DNA of 64,000 bases from Streptomyces sp. NRRL F-6131 (lineage in GTDB: Bacteria > Actinomycetota > Actinomycetes > Streptomycetales > Streptomycetaceae). The notes below the pieces were generated by a model. That model did not search any database. It had not been told where the DNA came from and saw only the letters and a program-made list of their open reading frames with translations. Below are positions 27,569-37,740 of the stretch, one piece after another (positions within the stretch are counted from its first letter, which is position 1; every line of letters starts with the position of its first letter). The DNA lies in contig JOHN01000005.1 in the NCBI GenBank assembly GCA_000719695.1, forward strand, positions 1 to 64,000, read 5' to 3'. The translations under genes and the position numbers were made by a program.

Positions 27569-28234
27569 TCAGAGCCAGCCGGGGCGGACCAGGCCGGACT
27601 CGTAGGCGAGGACGACCAGCTGGGCCCGGTCGCGGACGCCGAGCTTCACCATGGCGCGGCTGACGTGCGTCTTCGCGGTGAGCGGGCTGACCACCAGGCG
27701 GCGGGCGATGTCGTCGTTGCTCAGGCCCATGCCGACCAGGGTGAGCACCTCGCGCTCCCGGTCGGTGAGCGCGTCCAGCAGCTGCCCGCTCGCGGCGGGC
27801 TCCCGGGAGCGGCTGGCGAACTCGTCGATCAGCCGGCGGGTCACGCCCGGGGAGAGCAGCGAGTCGCCGACGGCGGCGACCCGGACGGCGCGCAGCAGGT
27901 CGGCCGGTTCGGTGTCCTTGGCGAGGAAGCCGGCCGCGCCCAGCCGCAGGGCCTCGAAGATGTACTCGTCCAGCTCGAAGGTGGTCAGCACCACCACCCG
28001 GACCCCGGACAGCTCCGGGCGGGCGCAGATCTGCCGGGTGGCCTCCAGGCCGTCGGTGCCGGGCATCCGGATGTCCATCAGCACGACGTCCGGCCGCAGG
28101 TCCTCCGCCAGCCGGACGGCCGCGCCGCCGTCGTCCGCCTCGCCCACCACCTCGATGTCGGGCTGGGCGTCGAGCAGGGCCCGGAAGCCCGCCCGGACCA
28201 GGACCTGGTCGTCCGCCAGTAGTACTCGGATCAT
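27569..28234 (-). CDS. NarL/LuxR-type response regulator
   Basis: A 221-residue regulator with receiver domain (1-120, phospho-acceptor D54 in VLMDIRMPG) and a C-terminal LuxR HTH (about 150-210: LTDREREVLTLVGMGLSNDDIA). Its start at 28234 overlaps the stop of the kinase gene by four bases, so the pair is coupled. Many Streptomyces pairs of this class control a neighbouring ABC exporter; the operon just downstream is a candidate target. Confidence 0.92.
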   Translation of the reverse strand: MIRVLLADDQVLVRAGFRALLDAQPDIEVVGEADDGGAAVRLAEDLRPDVVLMDIRMPGTDGLEATRQICARPELSGVRVVVLTTFELDEYIFEALRLGAAGFLAKDTEPADLLRAVRVAAVGDSLLSPGVTRRLIDEFASRSREPAASGQLLDALTDREREVLTLVGMGLSNDDIARRLVVSPLTAKTHVSRAMVKLGVRDRAQLVVLAYESGLVRPGWL

Positions 28235-29439
28235 CCCGACCGCTTCTCCTCACTCGCCGCGCCCGATCCCGCCGGGTCGGGCAGCCAGGCCCGGACCCGG
28301 AAGCCGCCGCCGTGCGGACCGGCGGTCAGCTCGCCGGCGAACGCCGCGGCCCGCTCGCGCATGCCGATCAGGCCGTTGCCGGAGCCGCCGCCCTCACCGC
28401 CGGCCGACGGTCCCGGGTCGTCCACCCGGAGCAGCAGCCCCGCCGGAGAGGACCAGTCCATCAGAACCGTGGCGCTGCGCGCGGCCGAATGGCGGATGAC
28501 GTTGGTGAGCGCCTCCTGGACGATCCGGAACGCGGCCAGCTCCACCTGGGCGGAGAGCGGCCGGGCGGTGCCCACCGGGTCGACCGTGACGGCGAGTCCG
28601 GCGTGGCCGGCCTGGGTCACGAGCTCGGGCAGCCGGGCGAGTCCGGGGGCGGGGGTGCGGGGGGCCTGGCCGTCCGGGCCGCGCAGGGTGCCGAGCACCT
28701 GGCGGACCTCGCCGAGCGCCTCCTTGCTGGTGGCCTTGATGACGGTCAGCGCGGCCCGCACCTGGTCGGGGTGCTCGTCGATGAGCTCCAGCGCCACCCC
28801 GGCCTGGAGGTGGATCACCGAGATGGAGTGGGCCAGGATGTCGTGGAGTTCGCGGGCCATCCGCAGGCGTTCCTCGGCGGCGCGGTTCTCCTCGGCCTGC
28901 CGCCGGGACAGCCGCCGGGCGGCCAGCTGCTCGCCGCGCGAGCGCATGATCTCGGCGCCGGCCAGGATCAGCAGCAGCCAGGCGGCCGCGCCGGCCTCCT
29001 GCCACCAGTTGGGGCCGGGTCCGGGCGCGCGCTGCCAGTCGTGCGGCAGCAGGTGGGAGCTGGCCAGGTGGAGCAGGTAGCCGGCGCCGAGGGAGATCCA
29101 GGCCCACCGGCGCCGGCCGCGGGCGAGCGCGCCGTAGACGGCGACGGCGAGGCTGAAGAACACCGGGCCGTACGGGTAACCGGCCATCAGGTAGGTGACG
29201 GTGACGGCCGTGACGCCGGCCACCACCGGTCCGGGGAAGCGCTCGCGCAGGAGCAGCAGGGCGGGCCCGAGCAGCAGCAGGGCGTACCCGAGGGCGTCCA
29301 GCGCGGCCCGGTCGGTCTGCTCGCGGGCGGCCGCGGTGGAGCCGATCACCTGGACCAGGGCGACCAGGAGGGCGGAGAGCCTCGTCCAGGACGGTCTGGT
29401 CCACGGCGGGCCGGGGAAGGGGTCGGTGTCGGTGCTCAT
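28231..29439 (-). CDS. DesK/LiaS-type sensor histidine kinase
   Basis: A 402-residue kinase with an N-terminal block of several hydrophobic helices (about 10-150), short cytosolic coiled coil, HisKA_3 with ARELHDILAHS (H199) and a HATPase domain ending in GLIGMRERAAAF. The multi-helix sensor without an exterior domain is typical of intramembrane-sensing kinases that detect envelope perturbation. Partner of the overlapping NarL-type regulator. Confidence 0.92.
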   Translation of the reverse strand: MSTDTDPFPGPPWTRPSWTRLSALLVALVQVIGSTAAAREQTDRAALDALGYALLLLGPALLLLRERFPGPVVAGVTAVTVTYLMAGYPYGPVFFSLAVAVYGALARGRRRWAWISLGAGYLLHLASSHLLPHDWQRAPGPGPNWWQEAGAAAWLLLILAGAEIMRSRGEQLAARRLSRRQAEENRAAEERLRMARELHDILAHSISVIHLQAGVALELIDEHPDQVRAALTVIKATSKEALGEVRQVLGTLRGPDGQAPRTPAPGLARLPELVTQAGHAGLAVTVDPVGTARPLSAQVELAAFRIVQEALTNVIRHSAARSATVLMDWSSPAGLLLRVDDPGPSAGGEGGGSGNGLIGMRERAAAFAGELTAGPHGGGFRVRAWLPDPAGSGAASEEKRSG

Positions 29440-29452
29440 GAACAGGGGAGGG

Positions 29453-30133
29453 TCACCGCCCCGGCGCGGCGCCGGCGGCCCGGTGGGTGCGCGCGGCGCG
29501 GGCCTCGGCGGCCAGTCGCCTGCCCCGCGCGGTCATCCCCCAGGGCTTGACCACGGAGAGCACCGTGGCGACCAGGTAGATGGTCAGCGCCACCGAGGGG
29601 GCGATCACCAGGACGTGCGGGGCGCGGCCGTCCGGCGGGACGGTCCCGGCCGCGACCTGGCCGGCCGCGTCGTGGATGAAGGCGCGCAGGGCGAAGATCG
29701 AGGCCAGGGTGGCGGCCAGGGTGAGCCAGAACTTGGTGGCGACCCAGCGGTACCGCAGCAGGCCCCAGGTGGTGCCGAGGGAGAGCAGCACGCCGGAGAG
29801 CAGCGAGAGCAGGCTGATCGGGATCAGCAGCCAGTCGGCGAAGATCTCCTGCGCCAGGTAGGCGGCGCGCACGGTGTCGGGGTTGTCGGAGAAGCGGCCG
29901 GCGATGCCGAGGGCGAGCACCCCGGCGGTCAGGCCGAGCCAGCCGACCGAGCAGGCGACGTGCACGACCAGCCAGACCCGGCGGGCGTGCCGGGGCAGCC
30001 GCAGGCGTCCGGCGCGGTCGGCCGGGGGCTCGGGGCGGTCGGCGGCCGTCGGGGCCGCGGGCGGCTTCCCCGCGGCGGACCCGGTCGGGGGCGCGGGGGT
30101 GTCGGCGGCGGGCGGACCAGGAGGTGTGGGCAT
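29453..30133 (-). CDS. DUF2269-like four-helix membrane protein
   Basis: A 226-residue membrane protein. A Pro/Ala-rich cytosolic N-terminus (about 1-48) precedes four hydrophobic helices beginning with WLVVHVACSVGWLG, a pattern typical of DUF2269-type integral membrane proteins. Function is unknown. Start ATG 30133 after GGAG. It sits upstream of the DesK-type kinase with a 13-bp gap, so it may be co-transcribed with that pair and act in signalling. Confidence 0.8.
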   Translation of the reverse strand: MPTPPGPPAADTPAPPTGSAAGKPPAAPTAADRPEPPADRAGRLRLPRHARRVWLVVHVACSVGWLGLTAGVLALGIAGRFSDNPDTVRAAYLAQEIFADWLLIPISLLSLLSGVLLSLGTTWGLLRYRWVATKFWLTLAATLASIFALRAFIHDAAGQVAAGTVPPDGRAPHVLVIAPSVALTIYLVATVLSVVKPWGMTARGRRLAAEARAARTHRAAGAAPGR

Positions 30134-30221
30134 CGGCTGTGCTCCGGAGGGCGAGGGGCGACGCGGGCCACGGGCCGGCGGCCACCGGGGTGGATGGTGT
30201 GCGGCCGCCGGCCCACGGCTT

Positions 30222-30242
30222 GGGTGATCCGCGGGATCACCC
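30222..30242. repeat. 9-bp inverted repeat
   Basis: GGGTGATCC (30222-30230) and GGATCACCC (30234-30242) flank a 3-nt centre about 90 bases upstream of the DUF2269-like gene. It could be an operator for that gene or a terminator for the NAD(P)-binding gene ending at 30380. Confidence 0.5.
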
Positions 30243-30379
30243 CCTACTCTGCCCGGTCGGTGCGGGCCGGGCATCGCACGGCGGGAGTAGCCGGCCGTAC
30301 CGCTCGTTGAGTACGGGCGGCGCGGCGCGGGGGCGCTCGACGGCCGGGATCGATCGGCGAACGGTCGGTGGACGAGCGG

Positions 30380-31018
30380 TCAGTAGGCGATCTCCACGAC
30401 CGCGCGGCGGGCGGTCGGGTCGCCGAGCGCGTCCAGCAGGTAGTGCGCGAGGTCGGCGCGGGATATCGACCAGGCCCCGGGCAGCCGCCGGCCGGCCGCC
30501 GTGCGGTAGCGGCCGCGGGCCCGGCCGCCGGTGAGCCGGGCGGCCCGGACCAGCGTCCAGTCCAGCTCGGTGTCCTCCAGCAGCAGCCGCTCCATTCGCG
30601 CCATGTCGGCGTACGGCCGGCGGAGCATCGGGTGCAGCACCCAGGAGGTGAGCGCCCGCTGGAACGGGGCGGCCCGCCAGGGCACCGGGCTCATGCTGGT
30701 GGTGGAGACGCAGACCACCCGGGCGACGCCGGTCGCGCGCATCGCCTTGAGGATGTGGTCGGTGCCGGCCGAGTAGACGGTGGTGGCGGCCCGGCTGTAG
30801 CCGATGCCGAGCGCGGAGACCACCGCGTCCGCGCCCTCGACGGCGCGGGCCACCGCGTCCGGGTCGAGGACGTCGCCCTGCCGGATGGTGCCGGGGCGGG
30901 CGTCGGCCAGGGCCAGCGGGTCGCGGGCGAAGGCGACGGTGGAGTGACCGGCCGCGGCGGCCAGCTCCAGGAAGTGGCGGCCGGTGCCGCCGGTCGCGCC
31001 GAAGACGACGATGTTCAC
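30380..31018 (-). CDS. NAD(P)H-binding atypical SDR
   Basis: A 212-residue NmrA/atypical-SDR protein with dinucleotide fold opening MNIVVFGATGGTGRHFLELA. It lacks the classical YxxxK pair in the normal place, so it may be a redox sensor or flavin/quinone reductase rather than a dehydrogenase. GTG 31018 is chosen because the Rossmann strand starts there. It resembles the next gene upstream in fold and size and probably arose by duplication. Confidence 0.87.
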   Translation of the reverse strand: MNIVVFGATGGTGRHFLELAAAAGHSTVAFARDPLALADARPGTIRQGDVLDPDAVARAVEGADAVVSALGIGYSRAATTVYSAGTDHILKAMRATGVARVVCVSTTSMSPVPWRAAPFQRALTSWVLHPMLRRPYADMARMERLLLEDTELDWTLVRAARLTGGRARGRYRTAAGRRLPGAWSISRADLAHYLLDALGDPTARRAVVEIAY

Positions 31019-31169
31019 GGTGCGTTTCCCCCTCGATCTGCCTCGGTGGGCCTCGTTCGACCCGGGTGGGCCCCGTTCGGCCCCGGTCAGGCGCGGCGGT
31101 GGGCGGCCGGCGCGCGGCCGGCCCGCGCCGCGGACGTGCCGCGGGCGGGCCGGCCTCCGCCGGGGGTCA

Positions 31170-31799
31170 TCAGTTGGCCACCTCGACGCGCCGGCCGTAG
31201 GTGGCCGCGTCATCCAGATGGGTGACGATGTAGTCGGCCACGTTCGCCCGGGCGATGCGGGACGCCTTGGGGATGTGACCGCCCACCACCGCCTGGTAGT
31301 TGGGCGTGGCCGGGCCGTCGGTCAGCATCGGCACCCGGACGATCGTCCAGTCCAGCGGGCTGGCCTCGACCTCGTCCTCCATCCGGCCGAGGTCGAGGTG
31401 GATGTTCCGGTACACCCGGTCCACCACGAACTCGGCGACGAAGCGCTGCATCGCCGGCAGGTGCTTGGTCTCCAGGCCGGCCGAGGACATGGTGACCAGC
31501 CGGCGCACCCCGCCCGCGCGGGCGGCGGCGATGACGTTGCGCACGCCCTCGGAGAAGACCGTCGTCGTGGTGCGGCTGGTCACCCCCAGCGCGACCACCA
31601 CGGCCTCCTTGCCGGTCAGCGGACCGGTCAGCGACTCCACGTCGAACACGTCGCCGCGGACCTTGGTCAGCCGCTCGTGCTCGATCGGCAGCTTGGCCGG
31701 GTCGCGCAGCAGCGCGGTGACGCTGTGCTTGTTCTCCAGGGCCTTCTCGACGAGCAGTCGCCCGGTCCGACCGGCCGCTCCCACCACGACGATCTCCAT
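31170..31799 (-). CDS. NAD(P)H-binding atypical SDR
   Basis: A 209-residue atypical SDR with MEIVVVGAAGRTGRLLVEKAL at its N-terminus and no classical catalytic YxxxK. It starts at ATG 31799 after AGGAGG. It lies just past a hairpin that ends the PQQ-type gene, so it marks the probable left margin of the polyketide cluster. Paralogous in layout to the gene at 30380. Function unknown. Confidence 0.87.
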   Translation of the reverse strand: MEIVVVGAAGRTGRLLVEKALENKHSVTALLRDPAKLPIEHERLTKVRGDVFDVESLTGPLTGKEAVVVALGVTSRTTTTVFSEGVRNVIAAARAGGVRRLVTMSSAGLETKHLPAMQRFVAEFVVDRVYRNIHLDLGRMEDEVEASPLDWTIVRVPMLTDGPATPNYQAVVGGHIPKASRIARANVADYIVTHLDDAATYGRRVEVAN

Positions 31800-31816
31800 G
31801 ATTTCCTCCTTGCCGG

Positions 31817-31844
31817 GGCCGGCGGCAACTGGTTGCCGCCGGCC
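31817..31844. terminator. Perfect 13-bp hairpin after the PQQ-type gene
   Basis: Arms 31817-31829 and 31832-31844 pair fully around TG. It sits between the PQQ-type stop and the following leftward start. Confidence 0.75.
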
Positions 31845-31874
31845 GTGAGTTGACCTTCGCTACGCCGACGGGTC

Positions 31875-33509
31875 CTACGGTAGGGAAAAGGCGAGCAGAA
31901 CGCCGCCCGCATTGCTCGGGTACTGCGGGTAGTACGCGGCCTGGACGTAGAGCATGCCGTCGGCCACCACCGCGCCACCGCCGCCGGACAGCGCCGTGCC
32001 GTGCGCCGGCACGCCGTTGACCGTGGTGTAGTCGCGGACCACGTCGTACTGCCAGAGCACCGCACCGGTACTGGCCGAGAAGACGCGCATCTTGCCGTCG
32101 GCCCCGCCCTCGAAGACCAGACCGCGGGTGGCGGTCACGGCGGGGGTGAAGGCGCGTTGGCAGAGCTCGGGGTTGGCGGCCGCGCCGCCCCACTGGCAGC
32201 CGTCGGCCGGGCTCTCGGTCTGCCAGAGGATCGCGCCGGTCGCCGGGTCGAGCGCGTACAGGGTGCCCGGGTTGGCGAACCAGGTGGCGACGTAGAGCCG
32301 GGTGCCGTCGTAGCTGGTGCCCCACTGGATGCCCGAGCTGCCGCCCTTGGTGTTGGGGTCGGCGACCACCGCGCGGTCCCAGACCTTGGCGCCGGTCAGG
32401 GCGTCGTAGACGTGGTAGACGCCGTTCTTCTGGCCGATGCCGATCACCCGGCGGTGGCCGATGCTGAAGACGTTGGCGCTGGCGCCGAAGTCCCAGTCGT
32501 GGTCGGTGCCGTTGGCCTTGCTGGGGCAGTAGGCGTCGGCGCCGGGGATGCCGCAGGCGACGGTGAAGGTGTCCGGGAAGACCTCCTGGGCGCGCCAGCG
32601 GACGTTGCCGTTGCGGGCGTCCAGGGCGAGCACCGAGTCGGTGTCACCGGCCGCGCCGGTGTAGTTCTGGCCGGTGCCGACGTAGATGGTGCCGGTCTCC
32701 CGGTCGACCACCGGGGAGCTCCAGACGGCGACGCCGGAGGGCTCGTAGCGGTTGGCGCCGTTCGGCCAGGTGCCGGCCGGCTGCGGCTCCGGGCTGGTCC
32801 AGTGCCGCCAGGTCAGCTGGCCGGTGTAGGCGTTGACGGCGACCACCGAGCCGCGGAAGGTGCAGCACGGGTAGGTCAGGTCGAAGGTGGCGCCGGACTC
32901 CTTGCTGGATATGCCGACGTAGACCTGGCCGTTGTAGATCAGCGGGGAACTGGTGATCTGGGCCAGCGGGTGGTTGTCGAGCTTCAGCGACCAGCGCAGC
33001 GCGCCGGTGCGGCGGTCGAGCGCGTACAGGTAGCCGCGGTTGTCGCCGAAGTAGACGGTGTTGCCCTCGACGGCCGGGCTGCTGCGGACCGGGTCGGGGT
33101 TGCTGGTGGAGTGGGCGCCGGCCACCGGGGTGACGTCGAAGGTCCAGCGCGCCGCGCCGGTCTTCGCGTCCAGGGCGTGGAAGGTGCCCTCGGCGCCGCC
33201 GACGTACAGGGTGCCGTCCACCACGGCGGGCTGGCTGCCGAGGTAGACGCCGGGGACCTTGGCGTGGCCGAAGGACCACTTCAGGTCCAGGCCGCCGACG
33301 GTGGCCGGGGTGATCCGGTACTCCTGGCCGTTGAACCGGCTGCCGGCCTGGTCGAACTGCCAGCTGCTCCAGTTGGCCGGGGGGCGGGGGCGGGACTCGG
33401 TGTCCTCGGCACCCGCGCCGTTGGTGGCGGCGAGCAGGACGAGGGCGGTCAACAGGGCCACCAGAGCGGTGCCGAAGCCTGCCGCCCGTGGCCGTCCGGG
33501 CTGGGACAC
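31875..33509 (-). CDS. Secreted PQQ-type beta-propeller dehydrogenase
   Basis: A 544-residue quinoprotein-like protein. The signal peptide (about 1-34: basic N-region, LVALLTALVLLAA core, AGA cleavage) sends it outside. About eight W-motif blades follow, each with a VYVG- or LYAL-type strand and alternating ALD(A/P)xTG turns. Adjacent cysteines C215-C216 recall the vicinal disulfide of quinoprotein alcohol dehydrogenases, and HDWDFGASAN carries a candidate catalytic Asp. GTG 33509 is chosen for the signal peptide and AGGAG. Likely oxidises an alcohol; substrate unknown. Confidence 0.85.
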   Translation of the reverse strand: MSQPGRPRAAGFGTALVALLTALVLLAATNGAGAEDTESRPRPPANWSSWQFDQAGSRFNGQEYRITPATVGGLDLKWSFGHAKVPGVYLGSQPAVVDGTLYVGGAEGTFHALDAKTGAARWTFDVTPVAGAHSTSNPDPVRSSPAVEGNTVYFGDNRGYLYALDRRTGALRWSLKLDNHPLAQITSSPLIYNGQVYVGISSKESGATFDLTYPCCTFRGSVVAVNAYTGQLTWRHWTSPEPQPAGTWPNGANRYEPSGVAVWSSPVVDRETGTIYVGTGQNYTGAAGDTDSVLALDARNGNVRWRAQEVFPDTFTVACGIPGADAYCPSKANGTDHDWDFGASANVFSIGHRRVIGIGQKNGVYHVYDALTGAKVWDRAVVADPNTKGGSSGIQWGTSYDGTRLYVATWFANPGTLYALDPATGAILWQTESPADGCQWGGAAANPELCQRAFTPAVTATRGLVFEGGADGKMRVFSASTGAVLWQYDVVRDYTTVNGVPAHGTALSGGGGAVVADGMLYVQAAYYPQYPSNAGGVLLAFSLP

Positions 33510-33540
33510 GTGGATCAACTCCTCGGTGAGGGCGAGCGGT

Positions 33541-34515
33541 TCACGTACGGTCCGACGTGCCGGGGAGCCCGGCGGCGATCTCCGCGTGGGAGAGCACGGC
33601 GGCACAGTCCAGCGCGCCGAGGCCGGCCTCGGCGGCGGCCACGAGCGTCTCGTGGGTGGCGTCGCAGACGGGGGTGGCGACACCGAGGCGACCGGCCTCG
33701 GCGGTCGCCAGCCGGAGGTCCTTGCGCATCAGGTCGAGCCGGAACTGCGGCTCGCCGTAGGCCCGGCGGCGCATCACGCCGGCCTTGTACTTCATCACGG
33801 GCGAACTGAAACCGCTCTCGCTGATCATCGACAGTGCCAGCTCGCGGTCGATGCCGGCCCGCTGGGCCAGCGTCACCGACTCGGCGAGCACCTGCATCTC
33901 GACGCCCATCAGCACGTTGAGCATCACCTTGGCGGTGGCGCCGAGGCCGCTCGGGCCGAGGTGGCGGATCTCCTTGGCGAGCGGCTCCAGCACGGCGCCC
34001 AGCCGCTCGAAGGTGTCGGCGGATCCGCCGACCATGAAACGCAGTTCGCCGTCCTTGGCGTGCTGGCCGTTGCCGATGATGCAGGCGTCGACGGCGCTGC
34101 GGCCGCGGCCGGCCACCCGCTCGGCCACCGTGCGGGCGAAGTCCGGGGAGACGGTGCTGGTGTCCATCACGATGCCGTGGGCGGGCAGGGTCTCCAGCAC
34201 GCCGCCGGTGCCGAACAGCTGCTCCTCGACGGCCGCCTCGGAGGCGAGGCTGAGCAGGACCACGTCCACCTGCGCGGCCAGTTCGGCCGGGGTGGCGGCG
34301 ACCACGGCGCCGCGGGCGGCGAACGGCGCGGCGCGCTCGGGGGTGCGGTTGTGGACCACGATCCGGTGGCCCTGGTCGAGCAGCCGGGAGGCCATGCCGC
34401 CGCCCATCACACCGAGACCGATGACACCGATCCTGGTCGCCGGCGGTATGCCGGGGGTGGCGGCGGGCGGGAGGTCCCGGGAGAGTGCACGCCGCTGGCT
34501 GGGTATGTCGGCCAT
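33541..34515 (-). CDS. Beta-hydroxyacid dehydrogenase family protein (3-hydroxyisobutyrate dehydrogenase / imine reductase-like)
   Basis: A 324-residue NAD(P)-dependent enzyme: Rossmann domain with GVIGLGVMGGGMA (30-42), catalytic Lys K196 in GATAKVMLN and an all-helical C-terminal domain. The family substrate motif DAPVSGG is replaced by DACIIGNG (143-150), so the substrate should differ from 3-hydroxyisobutyrate; relatives include imine reductases. Start ATG 34515. It lies 31 bases upstream of the PQQ-type gene, probably in one operon, with a candidate TetR site about 125 bases before the start. Confidence 0.87.
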   Translation of the reverse strand: MADIPSQRRALSRDLPPAATPGIPPATRIGVIGLGVMGGGMASRLLDQGHRIVVHNRTPERAAPFAARGAVVAATPAELAAQVDVVLLSLASEAAVEEQLFGTGGVLETLPAHGIVMDTSTVSPDFARTVAERVAGRGRSAVDACIIGNGQHAKDGELRFMVGGSADTFERLGAVLEPLAKEIRHLGPSGLGATAKVMLNVLMGVEMQVLAESVTLAQRAGIDRELALSMISESGFSSPVMKYKAGVMRRRAYGEPQFRLDLMRKDLRLATAEAGRLGVATPVCDATHETLVAAAEAGLGALDCAAVLSHAEIAAGLPGTSDRT

Positions 34516-34639
34516 GGAGTCGACCCGCTTCCTGTGGGCTGGTCGCGCCGGTACTCCCGGCGCTCGGAGTGCGGCGGGGAAGGCCGTGCCAGACACCCCG
34601 CCCCACCGCGGCCGGGGTGCCGACTGCCCGTCCAGCCTA

Positions 34640-34655
34640 GCGGGTGAACACTCAC
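34640..34655. promoter_or_regulatory. Candidate TetR-family operator upstream of the dehydrogenase/PQQ operon
   Basis: GCGGGTGAACACTCAC shares the CTCAC arm and spaced G/T positions with the palindrome ahead of the cluster tetR gene (53820). The core GTGAACACTCAC is itself a near-palindrome. Confidence 0.5.
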
Positions 34656-34729
34656 TCCGCGATGGCTTTCGGCGTCCGTTTCGAGCCGTATCCGACGCTG
34701 ACGTGCGGTCAGTTCCGGCCCCGGACAAG

Positions 34730-34769
34730 CCTCCTCCCCCACCGCCGGGGGTAACGGTGGGGGAGGAGG
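34730..34769. terminator. Perfect 15-bp hairpin after the exporter gene
   Basis: Arms 34730-34744 and 34755-34769 pair completely with a 10-nt loop, downstream of the leftward MFS exporter. Confidence 0.85.
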
Positions 34770-34817
34770 GGCTGGTGGGGCGGACGCCGGTCCGTCGACC
34801 GGGTGGTTCGGCGGCCG

Positions 34818-36698
<1,881 letters not shown>

Positions 36699-36736
36699 TC
36701 AAGGGCGGCCGCGGCCGCCCGGAAGGGCAGCTAACG

Positions 36737-37675
36737 ATGAGCCAACTCCAGGGGAAAATCGCGCTCGTGACCGGTTCCACCTCGGGCATGGGCGCCGCCG
36801 CCGCGGTGGCGCTCGCCGCCGCCGGGGCGCACGTGGTGGTCTCCGGCCGCCGGGCCGAGCTGGGCAACGCGGTGGTGGAGCGGATCCGCGGGAAGGGCGG
36901 ACAGGCGGAGTTCATCGCCGCCGACGTCACCGTGGAGGATGACGTCGCCCGCCTGGTGGGTACCACGGTCGAGCGACACGGCCGCCTCGACATCGCCTTC
37001 AACAACGCGGGCGGCGGCGGGGCGTTCGGTCCGCTGGACCGGGTCCCGGCCGAGGCCTTCGCCGAGGTGATCGCGGTCAACCTGATCGGCACCTACCACT
37101 CGCTCAAGCACGAGATCGCCGCCATGCGGACCACCGGCGGCGGCAGCATCATCAACAACGCCTCCACGGCCGGCGTCCAGGGCACCGCCTTCGGCCTGGG
37201 CGCGTACACCGCGGCCAAGCACGGCGTGGTCGGCCTGACCCGGGCCACCGCGCTGGAGGCCGGCCCGGCCGGCATCCGGGTCAACGCGCTGATCACCGGC
37301 CCGGTCGACACCGAGGACTTCCGTCAGCGGGTCGGCGGGCAGCCGGGCGCGCTGGAGCGGGCCGGGGCGGCCACCGCCCTGGGGCGGATCGCCACCGAGG
37401 ACGAGGTCGCCCACGCGGTGGTCTTCCTCGGCAGCGACGCGGCCAGCTTCGTCACCGGCTCGCTGTTCGGACTGGAGGGCGGCATGACGGCCGGCGTCAC
37501 GGCCGGGACGATGGGGCGGCCCGGCGGCGGCCAGGGCGGTCCCGGCGGACAGGGCGGCCAGGGCGGTCAGGGCGGGGGCCGTCCGGGCCAGGGCGGGCCG
37601 GGTGCCCCGGGCGCGGGCGGGCCGGGTGCCCCGGGCGGGGGCGGGCCGGGCGCCGGGCGGCCCGGCGCGAACTGA
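36737..37675 (+). CDS. Short-chain dehydrogenase/reductase with Gly-rich C-terminal tail
   Basis: Classical SDR of 312 residues. Visible are TGSTSGMG (12-19), NNAG (88-91), N114, S142, Y156 and K160 (YTAAK); R38 after strand 2 suggests NADP(H). The catalytic core ends about residue 256. A further ~55 residues rich in GGQGGPGG- and GGPGAPG-type repeats follow, similar to the tail of the divergent exporter. Probably a polyketide-tailoring reductase. ATG 36737. Confidence 0.9.
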   Translation: MSQLQGKIALVTGSTSGMGAAAAVALAAAGAHVVVSGRRAELGNAVVERIRGKGGQAEFIAADVTVEDDVARLVGTTVERHGRLDIAFNNAGGGGAFGPLDRVPAEAFAEVIAVNLIGTYHSLKHEIAAMRTTGGGSIINNASTAGVQGTAFGLGAYTAAKHGVVGLTRATALEAGPAGIRVNALITGPVDTEDFRQRVGGQPGALERAGAATALGRIATEDEVAHAVVFLGSDAASFVTGSLFGLEGGMTAGVTAGTMGRPGGGQGGPGGQGGQGGQGGGRPGQGGPGAPGAGGPGAPGGGGPGAGRPGAN

Positions 37676-37740
37676 CCGGAAAGCCGTCACGGCGGTGGCG
37701 CACCATTGCCAGCACTCCCCCCTCGGGCTATTTTTTCGAC

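Larger units (their letters stand above)
34516..34817. other. Intergenic region, 302 bp
   Basis: Contains the presumed promoter of the dehydrogenase/PQQ operon, the operator-like site at 34640-34655 and the exporter terminator at 34730-34769. No gene seen. Confidence 0.6.

Noticed and set aside
30222..30242. IS or transposon terminal repeat
   Set aside because: No transposase gene or matching second end was found anywhere in the window; no mobile element is supported.
30134..30274. Upstream extension of the DUF2269-like protein
   Set aside because: The added residues are His/Pro/Arg-rich and ATG 30133 has a ribosome site.
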